Assembly: GCF_014490725.1 (NCBI RefSeq)
Contig: NZ_JACOQL010000001.1
Coordinates: 372,001-436,000, forward strand
Length of the DNA: 64,000 nucleotides
Direction: 5' to 3'
Source: Paracoccus amoyensis
Lineage (GTDB): Bacteria; Pseudomonadota; Alphaproteobacteria; Rhodobacterales; Rhodobacteraceae
Shown here: positions 54,930 through 62,465 of the stretch, piece by piece
How the letters are laid out: every line of letters begins with the position of its first letter
Numbering within the stretch: position 1 is the stretch's first letter
Position numbers and translations under genes: made by a program
The notes under the pieces: model-generated
Database searches by the model: none
Told to the model about the DNA's origin: nothing
Seen by the model: only the letters and a program-made list of their open reading frames with translations

Positions 54930-54967
54930 GGTGTTGCGCAATGCGTTCTGTGGGGGTGTTGCATGCG
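54930..54967 (+). repeat. Direct repeats upstream of the GTA promoter
   Basis: GGTGTTGC occurs at 54930-54937 and 54955-54962. In each copy it is followed within a few bases by ATGCG, and the two lie 25 bases apart start to start. They lie 66-98 bases upstream of the -35-like element. They could be activator sites. Confidence 0.45.
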
Positions 54968-55027
54968 ATATGATATTGATTTCATGTCTTTAAAATTCCC
55001 TGACGCGCTCTCCGTCTGGTTTAGTAA

Positions 55028-55056
55028 TTGACTTTCCGAACGCCTCAAAGTAGAAC
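55028..55056 (+). promoter_or_regulatory. Putative GTA promoter
   Basis: TTGACT at 55028-55033 and TAGAAC at 55051-55056 are separated by 17 bases. Transcription would begin near 55063, at or next to an ATG. Confidence 0.6.
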
Positions 55057-55062
55057 GATTAC

Positions 55063-55098
55063 ATGCTGGAAGAGGTGGGCAAGCGGCCAAGGGGATGA
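55063..55098 (+). CDS. 11-codon leader mini-ORF
   Basis: ATG at 55063 encodes MLEEVGKRPRG and stops at TGA 55096-55098, inside the loop of the following hairpin. No ribosome-binding sequence is visible; if transcription begins at the ATG the mRNA would be leaderless. A translated leader peptide that controls hairpin folding is an inference. Confidence 0.3.
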   Translation: MLEEVGKRPRG

Positions 55099-55116
55099 CC
55101 CTTCAGGCCGTTTTTT
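55084..55116 (+). terminator. Terminator-like hairpin in the GTA leader
   Basis: CGGCC at 55084-55088 pairs with GGCCG at 55106-55110. The inner AAGGG at 55089-55093 pairs with CCCTT at 55099-55103, with a two-base bulge. T6 follows at 55111-55116. It lies between the putative promoter and g1, so it would have to be read through or avoided for GTA expression. Confidence 0.8.
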
Positions 55117-55161
55117 CGTTTCTGGGCTCGTGCGGACAGGACACGAGGCGGGACAGTTTGC

Positions 55162-55569
55162 ATGAATGATATGGAATGGGGCGGGGTCTGTGATCCCGAA
55201 GGACCATTTGTGGCTGGTGATCGGGTCGCGGTGCAGGGCGGCGCATCTGATGGGACGGTCAGCGCAGAGGAGGCGCTGGCCGTCGCCGAGGGGTTGTTCT
55301 GGTCCTACATCAAAGACCTGAAGGACCATGAGGCCGCACTGAAAGCGCAGAATTCCGGAACCGTCGATCCGGCGGAACTGAAACAGGCAATACAAACCGC
55401 GAAGGGTATCCGCGAAGCGGTGCATCTTCTGATGGCGGAAAGGAACAGGGTTGACAAACTTCGCAAGGATATCGCCGGCGGGATCGGAGGAGGCTGCCTC
55501 GACCTTGATGCGGCACGAGATGAAGTCGGGCGCCGGTTGGCTTGCCTCCGCCGAGCCGGAGGAGGTTGA
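55162..55569 (+). CDS. GTA small terminase g1 (TerS)
   Basis: The 135-residue protein is the first gene of the GTA cluster. In Rhodobacter capsulatus g1 was shown to be the small terminase that works with TerL in DNA packaging. The helical segments AEGLFWSYIKDLKDHEAALK and AIQTAKGIREAVHLLMAE fit a coiled-coil oligomer. GAGGCGGG lies upstream of ATG 55162. It overlaps g2 by about 50 bases. Confidence 0.85.
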   Translation: MNDMEWGGVCDPEGPFVAGDRVAVQGGASDGTVSAEEALAVAEGLFWSYIKDLKDHEAALKAQNSGTVDPAELKQAIQTAKGIREAVHLLMAERNRVDKLRKDIAGGIGGGCLDLDAARDEVGRRLACLRRAGGG

Positions 55570-56866
55570 CGAATTTCTGGGCGGGCTGTCGGAAAATGCC
55601 CTGATGGCTCTGCCCTGGCTGTTCGAGTTCTGGGCCCTGCCACATCAGTTGCCTCCCGAGGGTGACTGGAAAAGCTGGGTGATCATGGGCGGGCGTGGTG
55701 CGGGAAAAACCCGCGCCGGGTCCGAATGGGTGCGGCGGATGGTTGAGGGGTCGACCGCCGCCGCACCGGGGCGCTGTCACCGGGTGGCCTTGGTGGGCGA
55801 GACTTTCGATCAGGCGCGCGAGGTGATGGTGTTCGGAGAGTCGGGGATTTTGGCCTGCTCACCCCCCGACCGCCGTCCGGTTTGGGAGGCGGGGCGGCGG
55901 AGGCTGGTATGGGCCAATGGCGCAACAGCGACCGTTTATTCGGCGCATGAACCAGAAGCTTTGCGCGGGCCTCAATTCGACGCAGCCTGGGTCGATGAGC
56001 TGGCGAAGTGGAAAAAGGGTGAAGATGTCTGGGACATGCTGCAATTCGCGCTGCGTCTGGGCGATCATCCGCAGCAGGTCGTCACCACGACGCCACGCAA
56101 TGTCGGGGTGTTGAAGCGGATATTGCAGAACGCATCGACCGTGACGACGCATGCGCCAACCGATGCGAACCGCGCCTATCTGGCCGAAAGCTTTCTGGCC
56201 GAGGTTCAGGCGCGCTATGGCGGGACGCGGCTGGGCCGGCAGGAGTTGGACGGTGTATTGCTGGATGATGTCGAAGGGGCATTGTGGACAACTGCAATGC
56301 TGGAAGATGCGCGGGTGGATCAGGTGCCGAAGCTGAGCCGTGTGGTCGTGGCGGTCGACCCGGCGGTCACAAGCGGGAAAGACAGCGACGAATGCGGCAT
56401 TGTCGTGGCAGGTGTCGTGGCCGAGGGTGAGCCGCGTCAGTGGCGTGGCTATGTGTTGGAAGACGCGACCATCAAGGGCGGCCCAAGCGACTGGGCGCGG
56501 GCGGCGATTGCCGCGATGGACCGCCATGGCGCCGAGAAGCTGGTGGCCGAGGTCAATCAGGGCGGTGACCTGGTTGAAAGCGTGATCCGGCAGATTGATC
56601 CGCTGGTGCCGTTTCGGGCGCTGCGCGCAGGTCGTGGCAAAGGGTTGCGGGCCGAACCTGTCGCGGCGCTGTATGAGCAGGGACGTATCAGGCATTTGCG
56701 GCGCGGATCGTTGGGCGCGTTGGAGGACCAAATGTGTCAGATGACGGTGCGCGGTTTCGAGGGGCGCGGGTCGCCGGATCGGGTCGATGCCCTGGTCTGG
56801 GCGATCCACGAATTGATGATAGAGCCCGCAGCGGGCTTTCGCAGGCCGCAGATGCGGCGCCTGTGA
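55520..56866 (+). CDS. GTA large terminase g2 (TerL)
   Basis: The protein of about 448 residues is the packaging motor. The ATPase has the Walker A GGRGAGKT near residues 57-64 and the Walker B FDAAWVDELAKW. The nuclease domain contains VAVDPAVTSGKDSDECG and a late DRVDALVWAIHELM with the metal-binding aspartate. I place the start at ATG 55520 (MKSGAGWLASAEPEE); ATG 55508 and the TTG at 55451 are also in frame. A hairpin and repeat motif follow before g3. Confidence 0.9.
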   Translation: MKSGAGWLASAEPEEVDEFLGGLSENALMALPWLFEFWALPHQLPPEGDWKSWVIMGGRGAGKTRAGSEWVRRMVEGSTAAAPGRCHRVALVGETFDQAREVMVFGESGILACSPPDRRPVWEAGRRRLVWANGATATVYSAHEPEALRGPQFDAAWVDELAKWKKGEDVWDMLQFALRLGDHPQQVVTTTPRNVGVLKRILQNASTVTTHAPTDANRAYLAESFLAEVQARYGGTRLGRQELDGVLLDDVEGALWTTAMLEDARVDQVPKLSRVVVAVDPAVTSGKDSDECGIVVAGVVAEGEPRQWRGYVLEDATIKGGPSDWARAAIAAMDRHGAEKLVAEVNQGGDLVESVIRQIDPLVPFRALRAGRGKGLRAEPVAALYEQGRIRHLRRGSLGALEDQMCQMTVRGFEGRGSPDRVDALVWAIHELMIEPAAGFRRPQMRRL

Positions 56867-56875
56867 CGCGCTGAT

Positions 56876-56897
56876 CGGGTATTTGAACAAAGAAGAA
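56876..56897 (+). repeat. Intergenic motif, copy 2
   Basis: The same motif as at 51051-51072: CGGGTATTT, three variable bases, then CAAAGAAGAA. It starts 10 bases after the g2 stop and runs into the following hairpin. Confidence 0.75.
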
Positions 56898-56923
56898 AGG
56901 GTCGTCCCGGGGGCGGCCTTTTT
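56896..56923 (+). terminator. Terminator-like hairpin between GTA g2 and g3
   Basis: AAAGG at 56896-56900 pairs with CCTTT at 56917-56921. TCGTCC at 56902-56907 pairs with GGGCGG at 56911-56916 (with wobbles), with one bulged G. The T-run TTTTT follows the arm. It lies 25 bases before the g3 start. Confidence 0.65.
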
Positions 56924-56947
56924 ACTGTATTGGGCAAGGAGGCGGAT

Positions 56948-58132
56948 ATGGCGTTTCGATTGTTTACGCGGGAAGAAAAAGTGGTTCCCGCGCCGGAAAA
57001 GAAGGCCAGCGCCACAGGGCGGGTCGTGGCATTTGCCAATGGCGGTGGGCGCGTCGTCTGGTCGGCGCGGGATACGGGGTCGCTGACCCGTGGCGGGTTT
57101 GTGACAAACCCGGTGGGGTTTCGATCGGTGAAGCTGATTGCGGAAGCGGCGGCGGCGGTGCCCCTGATCTGCGAGGATCGGGAGCGGCGCTATGACCTGC
57201 ATCCGGTGTTGGATCTGCTGCGCCGTCCCAACCCGGGACAGGGCAAGGCCGAGCTGTTTGAGACCCTGTTCGGGCAGATGCTGTTGTCCGGAAATGGCTA
57301 TCTTGAAGCCGCAGGGTTGAACCCATCGGGATTGCCGGACGAATTGCATGTGCTGCGTTCGGACCGGATGAGCATCGTTCCCGGTGCCGATGGCTGGCCG
57401 GTGGCGTTTGAATATGCGGTGGGCGGGCGCAAGCATCGCTTTGACATGACGGGATCGCCTGATCCGATCTGCCACATCAAGAGCTTTCATCCTCAGGACG
57501 ATCATTACGGTTTGTCGCCGATGCAAGCGGCTGCCGTGGCGCTGGATGTGCATAACAGCGCCTCTGCCTGGTCCAAGGCATTGCTGGATAATGCTGCACG
57601 GCCAAGTGGAGCGATTGTCTACAAGGGTGTTGACGGGCACGGAACGCTAAGTCCGGATCAATATGATCGGCTGGTCGGCGAGATCGAGATGAACCATCAG
57701 GGTGCACGCAACGCAGGGCGCCCGATGCTGCTGGAAGGCGGCCTTGACTGGAAGCCGATGGGGTTCAGCCCTTCGGACATGGAGTTCCATGAGACCAAGA
57801 TGGCCGCAGCCCGAGAGATTGCGTTGGCCTTTGGGGTGCCGCCGATGTTGTTGGGGATTCCGGGTGATGCGACCTATGCCAACTATGCCGAGGCGCACCG
57901 GGCCCTTTATCGCCTGACGGTGCTGCCGTTGGTGACGCGTGTGGCGGCCTCGGTCGCGTGGTGGTTGTCCGAGCATCTGGGGGCCGAGATCGACCTGCGG
58001 CCCGATCCGGACCGTATTCCTGCGCTGGCGGAAGAGCGCGATCAGCAATGGAAGCGGATCGGTGAGGCGCTGTTCCTGACCGACGCTGAAAAACGCGCGT
58101 TGTTGGGCCTGCCTCCTGTGGATGAGGGCTGA
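56948..58132 (+). CDS. GTA portal protein g3
   Basis: The 394-residue HK97-type portal protein forms the DNA entry ring of the capsid. Visible features are GFVTNPVGFRSVKLIAEAAA, the SGNGYLEAAGLNPSG core, SFHPQDDHYGLSPMQAAA and the C-terminal LAFGVPPMLLGIPGDATYAN typical of phage portals. ATG 56948 has AAGGAGG upstream. The stop lies just before g3.5. Confidence 0.93.
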   Translation: MAFRLFTREEKVVPAPEKKASATGRVVAFANGGGRVVWSARDTGSLTRGGFVTNPVGFRSVKLIAEAAAAVPLICEDRERRYDLHPVLDLLRRPNPGQGKAELFETLFGQMLLSGNGYLEAAGLNPSGLPDELHVLRSDRMSIVPGADGWPVAFEYAVGGRKHRFDMTGSPDPICHIKSFHPQDDHYGLSPMQAAAVALDVHNSASAWSKALLDNAARPSGAIVYKGVDGHGTLSPDQYDRLVGEIEMNHQGARNAGRPMLLEGGLDWKPMGFSPSDMEFHETKMAAAREIALAFGVPPMLLGIPGDATYANYAEAHRALYRLTVLPLVTRVAASVAWWLSEHLGAEIDLRPDPDRIPALAEERDQQWKRIGEALFLTDAEKRALLGLPPVDEG

Positions 58133-58136
58133 GCGG

Positions 58137-58370
58137 ATGGAGGGATCACGCTTCGTCAAGGATAGCTTTGGCTGGCACGATCAGCGATTTGAAGCTCAGG
58201 AGCGGATCATGGCGCTGCAATTTGGCACCATGGAGAAGCGGTTGGAGCGGATCGAAACGCTGATCGAAGGATTGGAGCGGCGGTTGTGGATGACGGTTTA
58301 CGGCGTGGTTGCCGTCATCCTGACGCAGGCGGTGCAGGGAATTATGGAATTCGCGCCGAAGGGAGGCTGA
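58137..58370 (+). CDS. GTA small membrane protein g3.5
   Basis: The 77-residue protein has a basic and acidic N-terminal helix (MEKRLERIETLIEGLERRLW) and one C-terminal transmembrane segment (MTVYGVVAVILTQAVQGI). The same position in the R. capsulatus cluster is occupied by g3.5. Its role is not established. GAGGG lies before ATG 58137; an ATG at 58122 overlaps g3. Confidence 0.75.
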   Translation: MEGSRFVKDSFGWHDQRFEAQERIMALQFGTMEKRLERIETLIEGLERRLWMTVYGVVAVILTQAVQGIMEFAPKGG

Positions 58371-58374
58371 CAAG

Positions 58375-58905
58375 ATGGTTCCGGGATTGGAAGTGAAATT
58401 TGCAGGCGGGGCGCCGCTTCTGACGGACGGGCATGTGATGGAGGGTTATGCCAGTCTGTTCGGGCTGACCGATCAGGGGGGCGATGCCGTCAGGCCCGGG
58501 GCTTTCGCCGCAAGTCTGGCGCGACTGGCGGCCAAGGGCGACAAGGTGCGGATGCTGTGGCAGCACGACGCGGCCAAGCCCATCGGCGTTTGGGATGATA
58601 TCCGCGAAGATGAGAAGGGCCTGTGGGTCAAGGGGCGCCTGCTGCCGGATGTGGCGCAAGCCAGAGAGGCGGCCGCGCTGATTCAGGCGGGGGCGATTGA
58701 CGGGCTGTCGATCGGGTACCGCACTTTGCGCGCCGAGAAGGATCAGGCAGGGCGTCGTATCCTGACCGAGGTCGAGCTGTGGGAGGTGTCGCTGGTGACA
58801 TTTCCGATGCTGCCCGAGGCCAAGGTGGGACGAAAAGACGCCGACGATGTGCGTGAAATGGCGGCGGTGTTCAACGCTGCGGCTCAGGCGCTGCGGGGCG
58901 AGTAA
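58375..58905 (+). CDS. GTA prohead protease g4
   Basis: This 176-residue HK97-type serine protease processes the capsid. Catalytic residues are the histidine in MLWQHDAAKPIG and the serine in GLSIGYRTLRAEK. The late ELWEVSLVTFPMLPEA is also a family mark. It would remove the N-terminal part of the g5 protein. A hairpin separates it from g5. Confidence 0.92.
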   Translation: MVPGLEVKFAGGAPLLTDGHVMEGYASLFGLTDQGGDAVRPGAFAASLARLAAKGDKVRMLWQHDAAKPIGVWDDIREDEKGLWVKGRLLPDVAQAREAAALIQAGAIDGLSIGYRTLRAEKDQAGRRILTEVELWEVSLVTFPMLPEAKVGRKDADDVREMAAVFNAAAQALRGE

Positions 58906-58912
58906 GACATTC

Positions 58913-58932
58913 GGTGCGTCCAGGCACGCACC
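58913..58932 (+). other. Hairpin between g4 and g5
   Basis: GGTGCGT at 58913-58919 pairs perfectly with ACGCACC at 58926-58932. There is no T-run. A smaller GGGGC/GCCCC hairpin lies at 58972-58987. Both are in the 106-base leader of the capsid gene and may protect its mRNA. Confidence 0.5.
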
Positions 58933-59011
58933 CGACGGGTTCGGATCGCCAACAGGGTGATCTGAAAAGCTGGGGCGGGTCGGCCCCGATCATCGCGATG
59001 AGGAGAAGACC

Positions 59012-60175
59012 ATGACCGAGGTAAAAGCCGCGGGCGGCGGCGACATGCCTGCCGACCTGAAGGGGGCCATGATGGGGTTTGTCAGTGAGCTCAAAGGTTT
59101 CCGGGACGATATTCAGAAGAAAATGCAATCACAGGAAGAGCGCATGAACATGATTGATCGCAAAACTGCCATTCGTGGCCGCACCCCGCTGTCGACCGTT
59201 GCAGAGGTCGAGGTGCCGCATCAGAAGGCGTTCAACGCCTATCTGCGCAGCGGCGATGATGACGGGCTGCGTGGTCTGGTCATCGAGGAAAAGGGCCTGA
59301 CTGTCGCCAGCGATGGTGGCTTTCTGGCGGCGCCCCAGGTGGCAGAGACGGTGCAGACCGTTCTGAGCACGGGCGCATCGCTGCGCAAGCTGGCCAATGT
59401 CGTCGCCGTCGAGTCCTCGGCCTACGAAGTTCTGGTCGACAAAGGCGATATGGGCGCGGGCTGGGCGGATGAAGCCGGTGCCGCTGAAACTGCGCCGGGC
59501 GGTATCGAGCGGATTTCGATCCCGGTGCATGAGCTGTCGGCGATGCCCAAGGCAAGCCAGCGGCTGCTGGACGATGCGGCGTTCGATGTCGAGGCCTGGC
59601 TGGCCGAGCGGATCGCCGACAAGTTTGCTCGTTCGGAAGCCGCCGCGTTCATCAAGGGCGATGGCGTGTCGAAGCCGCGTGGCATTCTGTCCTATCCTGT
59701 CGCGCCAAGCGCTACGGCCACCGAAGGGCAGATCGGCTGCGTGATGACCGGCGAACTGGGCGAGTTCGATGCGGCTACCCCTGCGGATGCGCTGATTGAT
59801 CTGATCTATGCGCTGTCGGCGGAGTATCGCGCGAATGCCAGCTTTGTCATGAACTCGAAAACTGCGGCGAATATTCGCAAGATGAAGGATGCCGATGGTC
59901 GCTTTCTGTGGACCGATGCGCTGGCAGCAGGGCAAACGCCTCAGTTGCTGGGCTACCCGGTGCTGATCAGCGAGGACATGCCGGATATGGACATCGAGTC
60001 GTTGTCCGTCGCGTTCGGTGATTTTCGCGCGGCCTATACCATTGTCGAGCGTCCCGATCTGCGTGTGCTGCGTGATCCCTTCAGCGCCAAGCCGCATGTC
60101 CTGTTCTATGCAACCAAGCGTGTTGGCGGCGGCGTCACCGATTTCCGCGCGGTCAAGCTGCTGAAATTCGCCTGA
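59012..60175 (+). CDS. GTA major capsid protein g5
   Basis: The 387-residue HK97-fold capsid protein has an N-terminal scaffold-like helical region (about 1-100) that the g4 protease probably removes. The mature shell protein follows. VEVPHQKAFNAYLRSGDDD, GGFLAAPQVAETV and GDMGAGWADEAGAAETAPGG are typical of GTA capsids, as is the late FRAAYTIVERPDLRVLRDPF. GAGGAGAAGACC precedes the start. A large hairpin follows the stop. Confidence 0.95.
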   Translation: MTEVKAAGGGDMPADLKGAMMGFVSELKGFRDDIQKKMQSQEERMNMIDRKTAIRGRTPLSTVAEVEVPHQKAFNAYLRSGDDDGLRGLVIEEKGLTVASDGGFLAAPQVAETVQTVLSTGASLRKLANVVAVESSAYEVLVDKGDMGAGWADEAGAAETAPGGIERISIPVHELSAMPKASQRLLDDAAFDVEAWLAERIADKFARSEAAAFIKGDGVSKPRGILSYPVAPSATATEGQIGCVMTGELGEFDAATPADALIDLIYALSAEYRANASFVMNSKTAANIRKMKDADGRFLWTDALAAGQTPQLLGYPVLISEDMPDMDIESLSVAFGDFRAAYTIVERPDLRVLRDPFSAKPHVLFYATKRVGGGVTDFRAVKLLKFA

Positions 60176-60197
60176 TCCATCGGGGATAGGGCGAAGG

Positions 60198-60277
60198 AAA
60201 GGATCGCGCTTGGCTGGCCATTCTGGCTTTAGCAACTGTCCGCGCGCGCTGATGGCCCGCGGCGGCGCGATCCTTTT
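60198..60277 (+). terminator. Long-stem hairpin with T-run between g5 and g6
   Basis: AAAGGATCGCGC at 60198-60209 pairs perfectly with GCGCGATCCTTT at 60265-60276. A nested GGCCAT (60216-60221) with ATGGCC (60252-60257) lies inside, and TTTT ends at 60277. It may partly terminate transcription after the capsid gene. Confidence 0.65.
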
Positions 60278-60355
60278 CACTGCAGGCAAAGGGCGGCCCC
60301 GGTCGGGGTCTGCCTGGATGTGATCATGTGCACGGCAGGACGGGAGGTCCGCAAT

Positions 60356-60970
60356 ATGATGCTGATAGAGGAAACGGCGCCCGCAGCAGGGGCGCTGCCG
60401 GTCGCGCTATTGCGAGAGCATTTGCAACTTGGATCGGGGTTTCAGATTGGCGAGGACAGTGCGGAAACGATGGCGCTGTCGGGTTTTCTGCGTGCCGCGA
60501 TTGCTGCGATCGAGGCTCGCACCGGCAAAGTGCTGTTGACGCGCAGATTTCGGATGCAATTGGACGACTGGCGCGACCGGCTGGGCCAGACATTGCCGCT
60601 GGCGCCGGTTCAGGTGGTGAATGATATTCGCATCGATGATGGGCGCGGGACGGTCACGACACTGTCGCCTGAAGGCTGGCGGCTTTTGCCGGACGGCCAG
60701 CGGCCGATGCTTCTGCCGACCGGGATCATCTTGCCGCATGTGCCGCGCAGGGGGATGGTGACGATAACCTTTACCGCAGGGTTTGGCGAAAGCTGGGATC
60801 AGGTGCCAGCAGATTTGGCGCAGGCGGTTTTGATGCTGGCCGCGCGCTATTACGAGGATCGCAGCTTAGAGGGCAGCAGGTCTGCGATGCCCTTTGGCGT
60901 CAGCGCCCTGATCGAGCGTTGGCGGCAGGTGCGCACATTGGCCGGGCGCGGCAATCGAGAGGCGCGCTGA
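60356..60970 (+). CDS. GTA head-tail connector g6
   Basis: The 204-residue protein matches the GTA gp6 connector. It has FLRAAIAAIEARTGKVLLTRRF, the acidic QVVNDIRIDDGRG and TFTAGFGESWDQVPADLAQA. Such proteins attach to the portal and form the neck. GGGAGG lies eight bases before ATG 60356. The stop overlaps g7 in TGATG. Confidence 0.85.
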   Translation: MMLIEETAPAAGALPVALLREHLQLGSGFQIGEDSAETMALSGFLRAAIAAIEARTGKVLLTRRFRMQLDDWRDRLGQTLPLAPVQVVNDIRIDDGRGTVTTLSPEGWRLLPDGQRPMLLPTGIILPHVPRRGMVTITFTAGFGESWDQVPADLAQAVLMLAARYYEDRSLEGSRSAMPFGVSALIERWRQVRTLAGRGNREAR

Positions 60971-61308
60971 TGGCGGTTCCACGATTGAATGTCTCGTTGA
61001 CGCTTGAGGCGGCGCAGCGTGAAGGCGATGGCGTTGGCGGTTATCGCGTGGTCTGGCGTCCGCTTGGCGCGCTTTGGGCCGGGATGAAGGCAGGCCAGGG
61101 GCGCGAGAATTTTGGCGAGGTGGGCGCAGAAAGCATCGTGTCCTGGCAAATCACCGTGCGTGCGGCACCGGCTGGCAATCCGCGACGCCCGGCTGCTGGG
61201 CAACGGTTTCGGCTAGGTGAACGTCTGTTCCGAATTGAGGCGGTTGCCGAGTGTGATCCGCATGGCCGCTGGCTGATCTGCCGCGCAAGAGAAGAGGAGA
61301 TGGCATGA
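60970..61308 (+). CDS. GTA head closure protein g7
   Basis: The 112-residue protein has the family's VPRLNVSLTLEAAQREGDG, RVVWRPLGALWAGM and the C-terminal RLGERLFRIEAVAECDPHGR. This is the phage head-tail adaptor/stopper pattern. It starts by overlapping g6 and ends overlapping g8 by four bases. Confidence 0.85.
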   Translation: MAVPRLNVSLTLEAAQREGDGVGGYRVVWRPLGALWAGMKAGQGRENFGEVGAESIVSWQITVRAAPAGNPRRPAAGQRFRLGERLFRIEAVAECDPHGRWLICRAREEEMA

Positions 61309-61724
61309 GCTATGCTGCAGGTCTTGCACTGCAAGGGGCTGTTTATCAGCAATTGCGGGCAGATGCGGCGCTGTCCGGGCTGGTTGGCGACGCGATTTTT
61401 GATGCCATGCCGGTGGATGCGCCCAGTGGTGTCTATGTCTCGCTTGGTCCGGAAGAGGTTCGGGATGCGGGTGACATGACCGCTGCGGGTGCGCAGCACG
61501 ATTTTGTCGTCTCGGTCCTGTCGGGAACGGATGAAAGCGTTGGTTTTGCTGCGGTCAAGGCAGCGGCTGTTGCCGTTGCCGATGCGCTGGAACGGCGCGA
61601 TCTGACCCTGTTGCGAGGACATCTTTGCGGAATGTGGTTCCTGCGCGCCAAGGCGCGTCGGGTGGAAAATGGGGCGGCGCGGCGGATTGATCTGACATTC
61701 CGCGCACGCGTCGATCTGGGCTAA
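61305..61724 (+). CDS. GTA tail terminator g8 (DUF3168)
   Basis: The 139-residue DUF3168 protein has ALQGAVYQQLRADAALSGLV, VYVSLGPEEVRDAGD and the late RRIDLTFRARVDLG. It probably caps the tail tube before joining to the head. It sits in ATGA overlap with g7, and g9 follows after 13 bases. Confidence 0.87.
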   Translation: MSYAAGLALQGAVYQQLRADAALSGLVGDAIFDAMPVDAPSGVYVSLGPEEVRDAGDMTAAGAQHDFVVSVLSGTDESVGFAAVKAAAVAVADALERRDLTLLRGHLCGMWFLRAKARRVENGAARRIDLTFRARVDLG

Positions 61725-61737
61725 GGAGTAAAAGGCA

Positions 61738-62151
61738 ATGGCTGCACAAAATGGGCGTGATCTGCTGATCAAGATGGATATGACCGGGGATGGTGCATTT
61801 GAAACCATCGCCGGACTTCGCGCGACACGGCTTTCTTTCAATGCCGAGACTGTGGATGTCACCAATCTGGAAAGTGAGGGCGGCTGGCGCGAGCTGTTGG
61901 GCGGCGCGGGCGTGCGCAGTGCCTCGATCTCGGGTTCGGGGGTGTTTCGTGACGCCGATACCGACAGTCGTGCAAGGCAGATTTTCTTTGATGCCGAGGT
62001 GCCGCGCTTTCAGGTGATCATCCCTGATTTTGGCACGGTTGAGGGATCGTTTCTGGTGACAGCGCTGGAATATGCCGGCAGCTATAACGGCGAGGCGACC
62101 TATGAAATGACCATGGCCTCGGCCGGGGCGCTGACATTCGTGGCATTGTGA
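61738..62151 (+). CDS. GTA major tail protein g9
   Basis: The 137-residue tail-tube protein has GRDLLIKMDMTGDGAFETIAG, DVTNLESEGGWRELLGGAG and SYNGEATYEMTMASAGALTF, the usual TP901/GTA tail-tube marks. AAGGAG lies before ATG 61738. Many copies form the tube. Confidence 0.92.
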   Translation: MAAQNGRDLLIKMDMTGDGAFETIAGLRATRLSFNAETVDVTNLESEGGWRELLGGAGVRSASISGSGVFRDADTDSRARQIFFDAEVPRFQVIIPDFGTVEGSFLVTALEYAGSYNGEATYEMTMASAGALTFVAL

Positions 62152-62465
62152 TGATCAACCCGATGCGTGGCGAGGTCGAGATTGTGCTGGATGGCACCGC
62201 CCATGTCGCGCGGTTGACGTTGGGCGCGCTGGCCGAATTGGAGCATGATCTGGGCGCTGACAGCCTGATTGGACTTGCCGAACGGTTCGAGGCAGGTGGC
62301 TTTCGCAGCCGCGATGTTCTGGCCGTCTTGGTTGCCGGACTTCGCGGCGGCGGCTGGCGTGGCCGGATCGGCGATCTGCTGAGTGTCGAGATCGGGGGCG
62401 GTCCGGTCGCCGCCGGGCGGTTGGCCGCCGAATTGCTGGCCCGTGCTTTTCGGATCGACGCATGA
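62151..62465 (+). CDS. GTA tail assembly chaperone g10
   Basis: The 104-residue protein has MRGEVEIVLDGTAHVARLTL, GALAELEHDLG and RFEAGGFRSRDVLAVLVAGL, matching GTA gp10. I take the ATG at 62151; a GTG at 62148 is one codon earlier. The start touches the g9 stop. It overlaps the next gene by four bases, as tail chaperone pairs usually do. Confidence 0.87.
   Translation: MINPMRGEVEIVLDGTAHVARLTLGALAELEHDLGADSLIGLAERFEAGGFRSRDVLAVLVAGLRGGGWRGRIGDLLSVEIGGGPVAAGRLAAELLARAFRIDA

Larger units (their letters stand above)
54850..55161. other. 312-bp region upstream of the GTA cluster
   Basis: From left to right it holds the terminator of the coiled-coil gene (54877-54905), direct repeats (54930-54967), a promoter-like pair (55028-55056), an 11-codon mini-ORF (55063-55098) and a terminator-like hairpin (55084-55116). 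Confidence 0.7.

Noticed and set aside
55859..57640. 593-codon minus-strand open frame across GTA g2 and g3
   Set aside because: It is antisense to TerL and portal, and has a repetitive Arg/His/Gln-rich composition typical of shadows. No start site or domain is visible.
59129..60289. 386-codon minus-strand frame opposite the capsid gene
   Set aside because: The plus strand is a clear HK97 capsid gene. The minus frame is a coding shadow.
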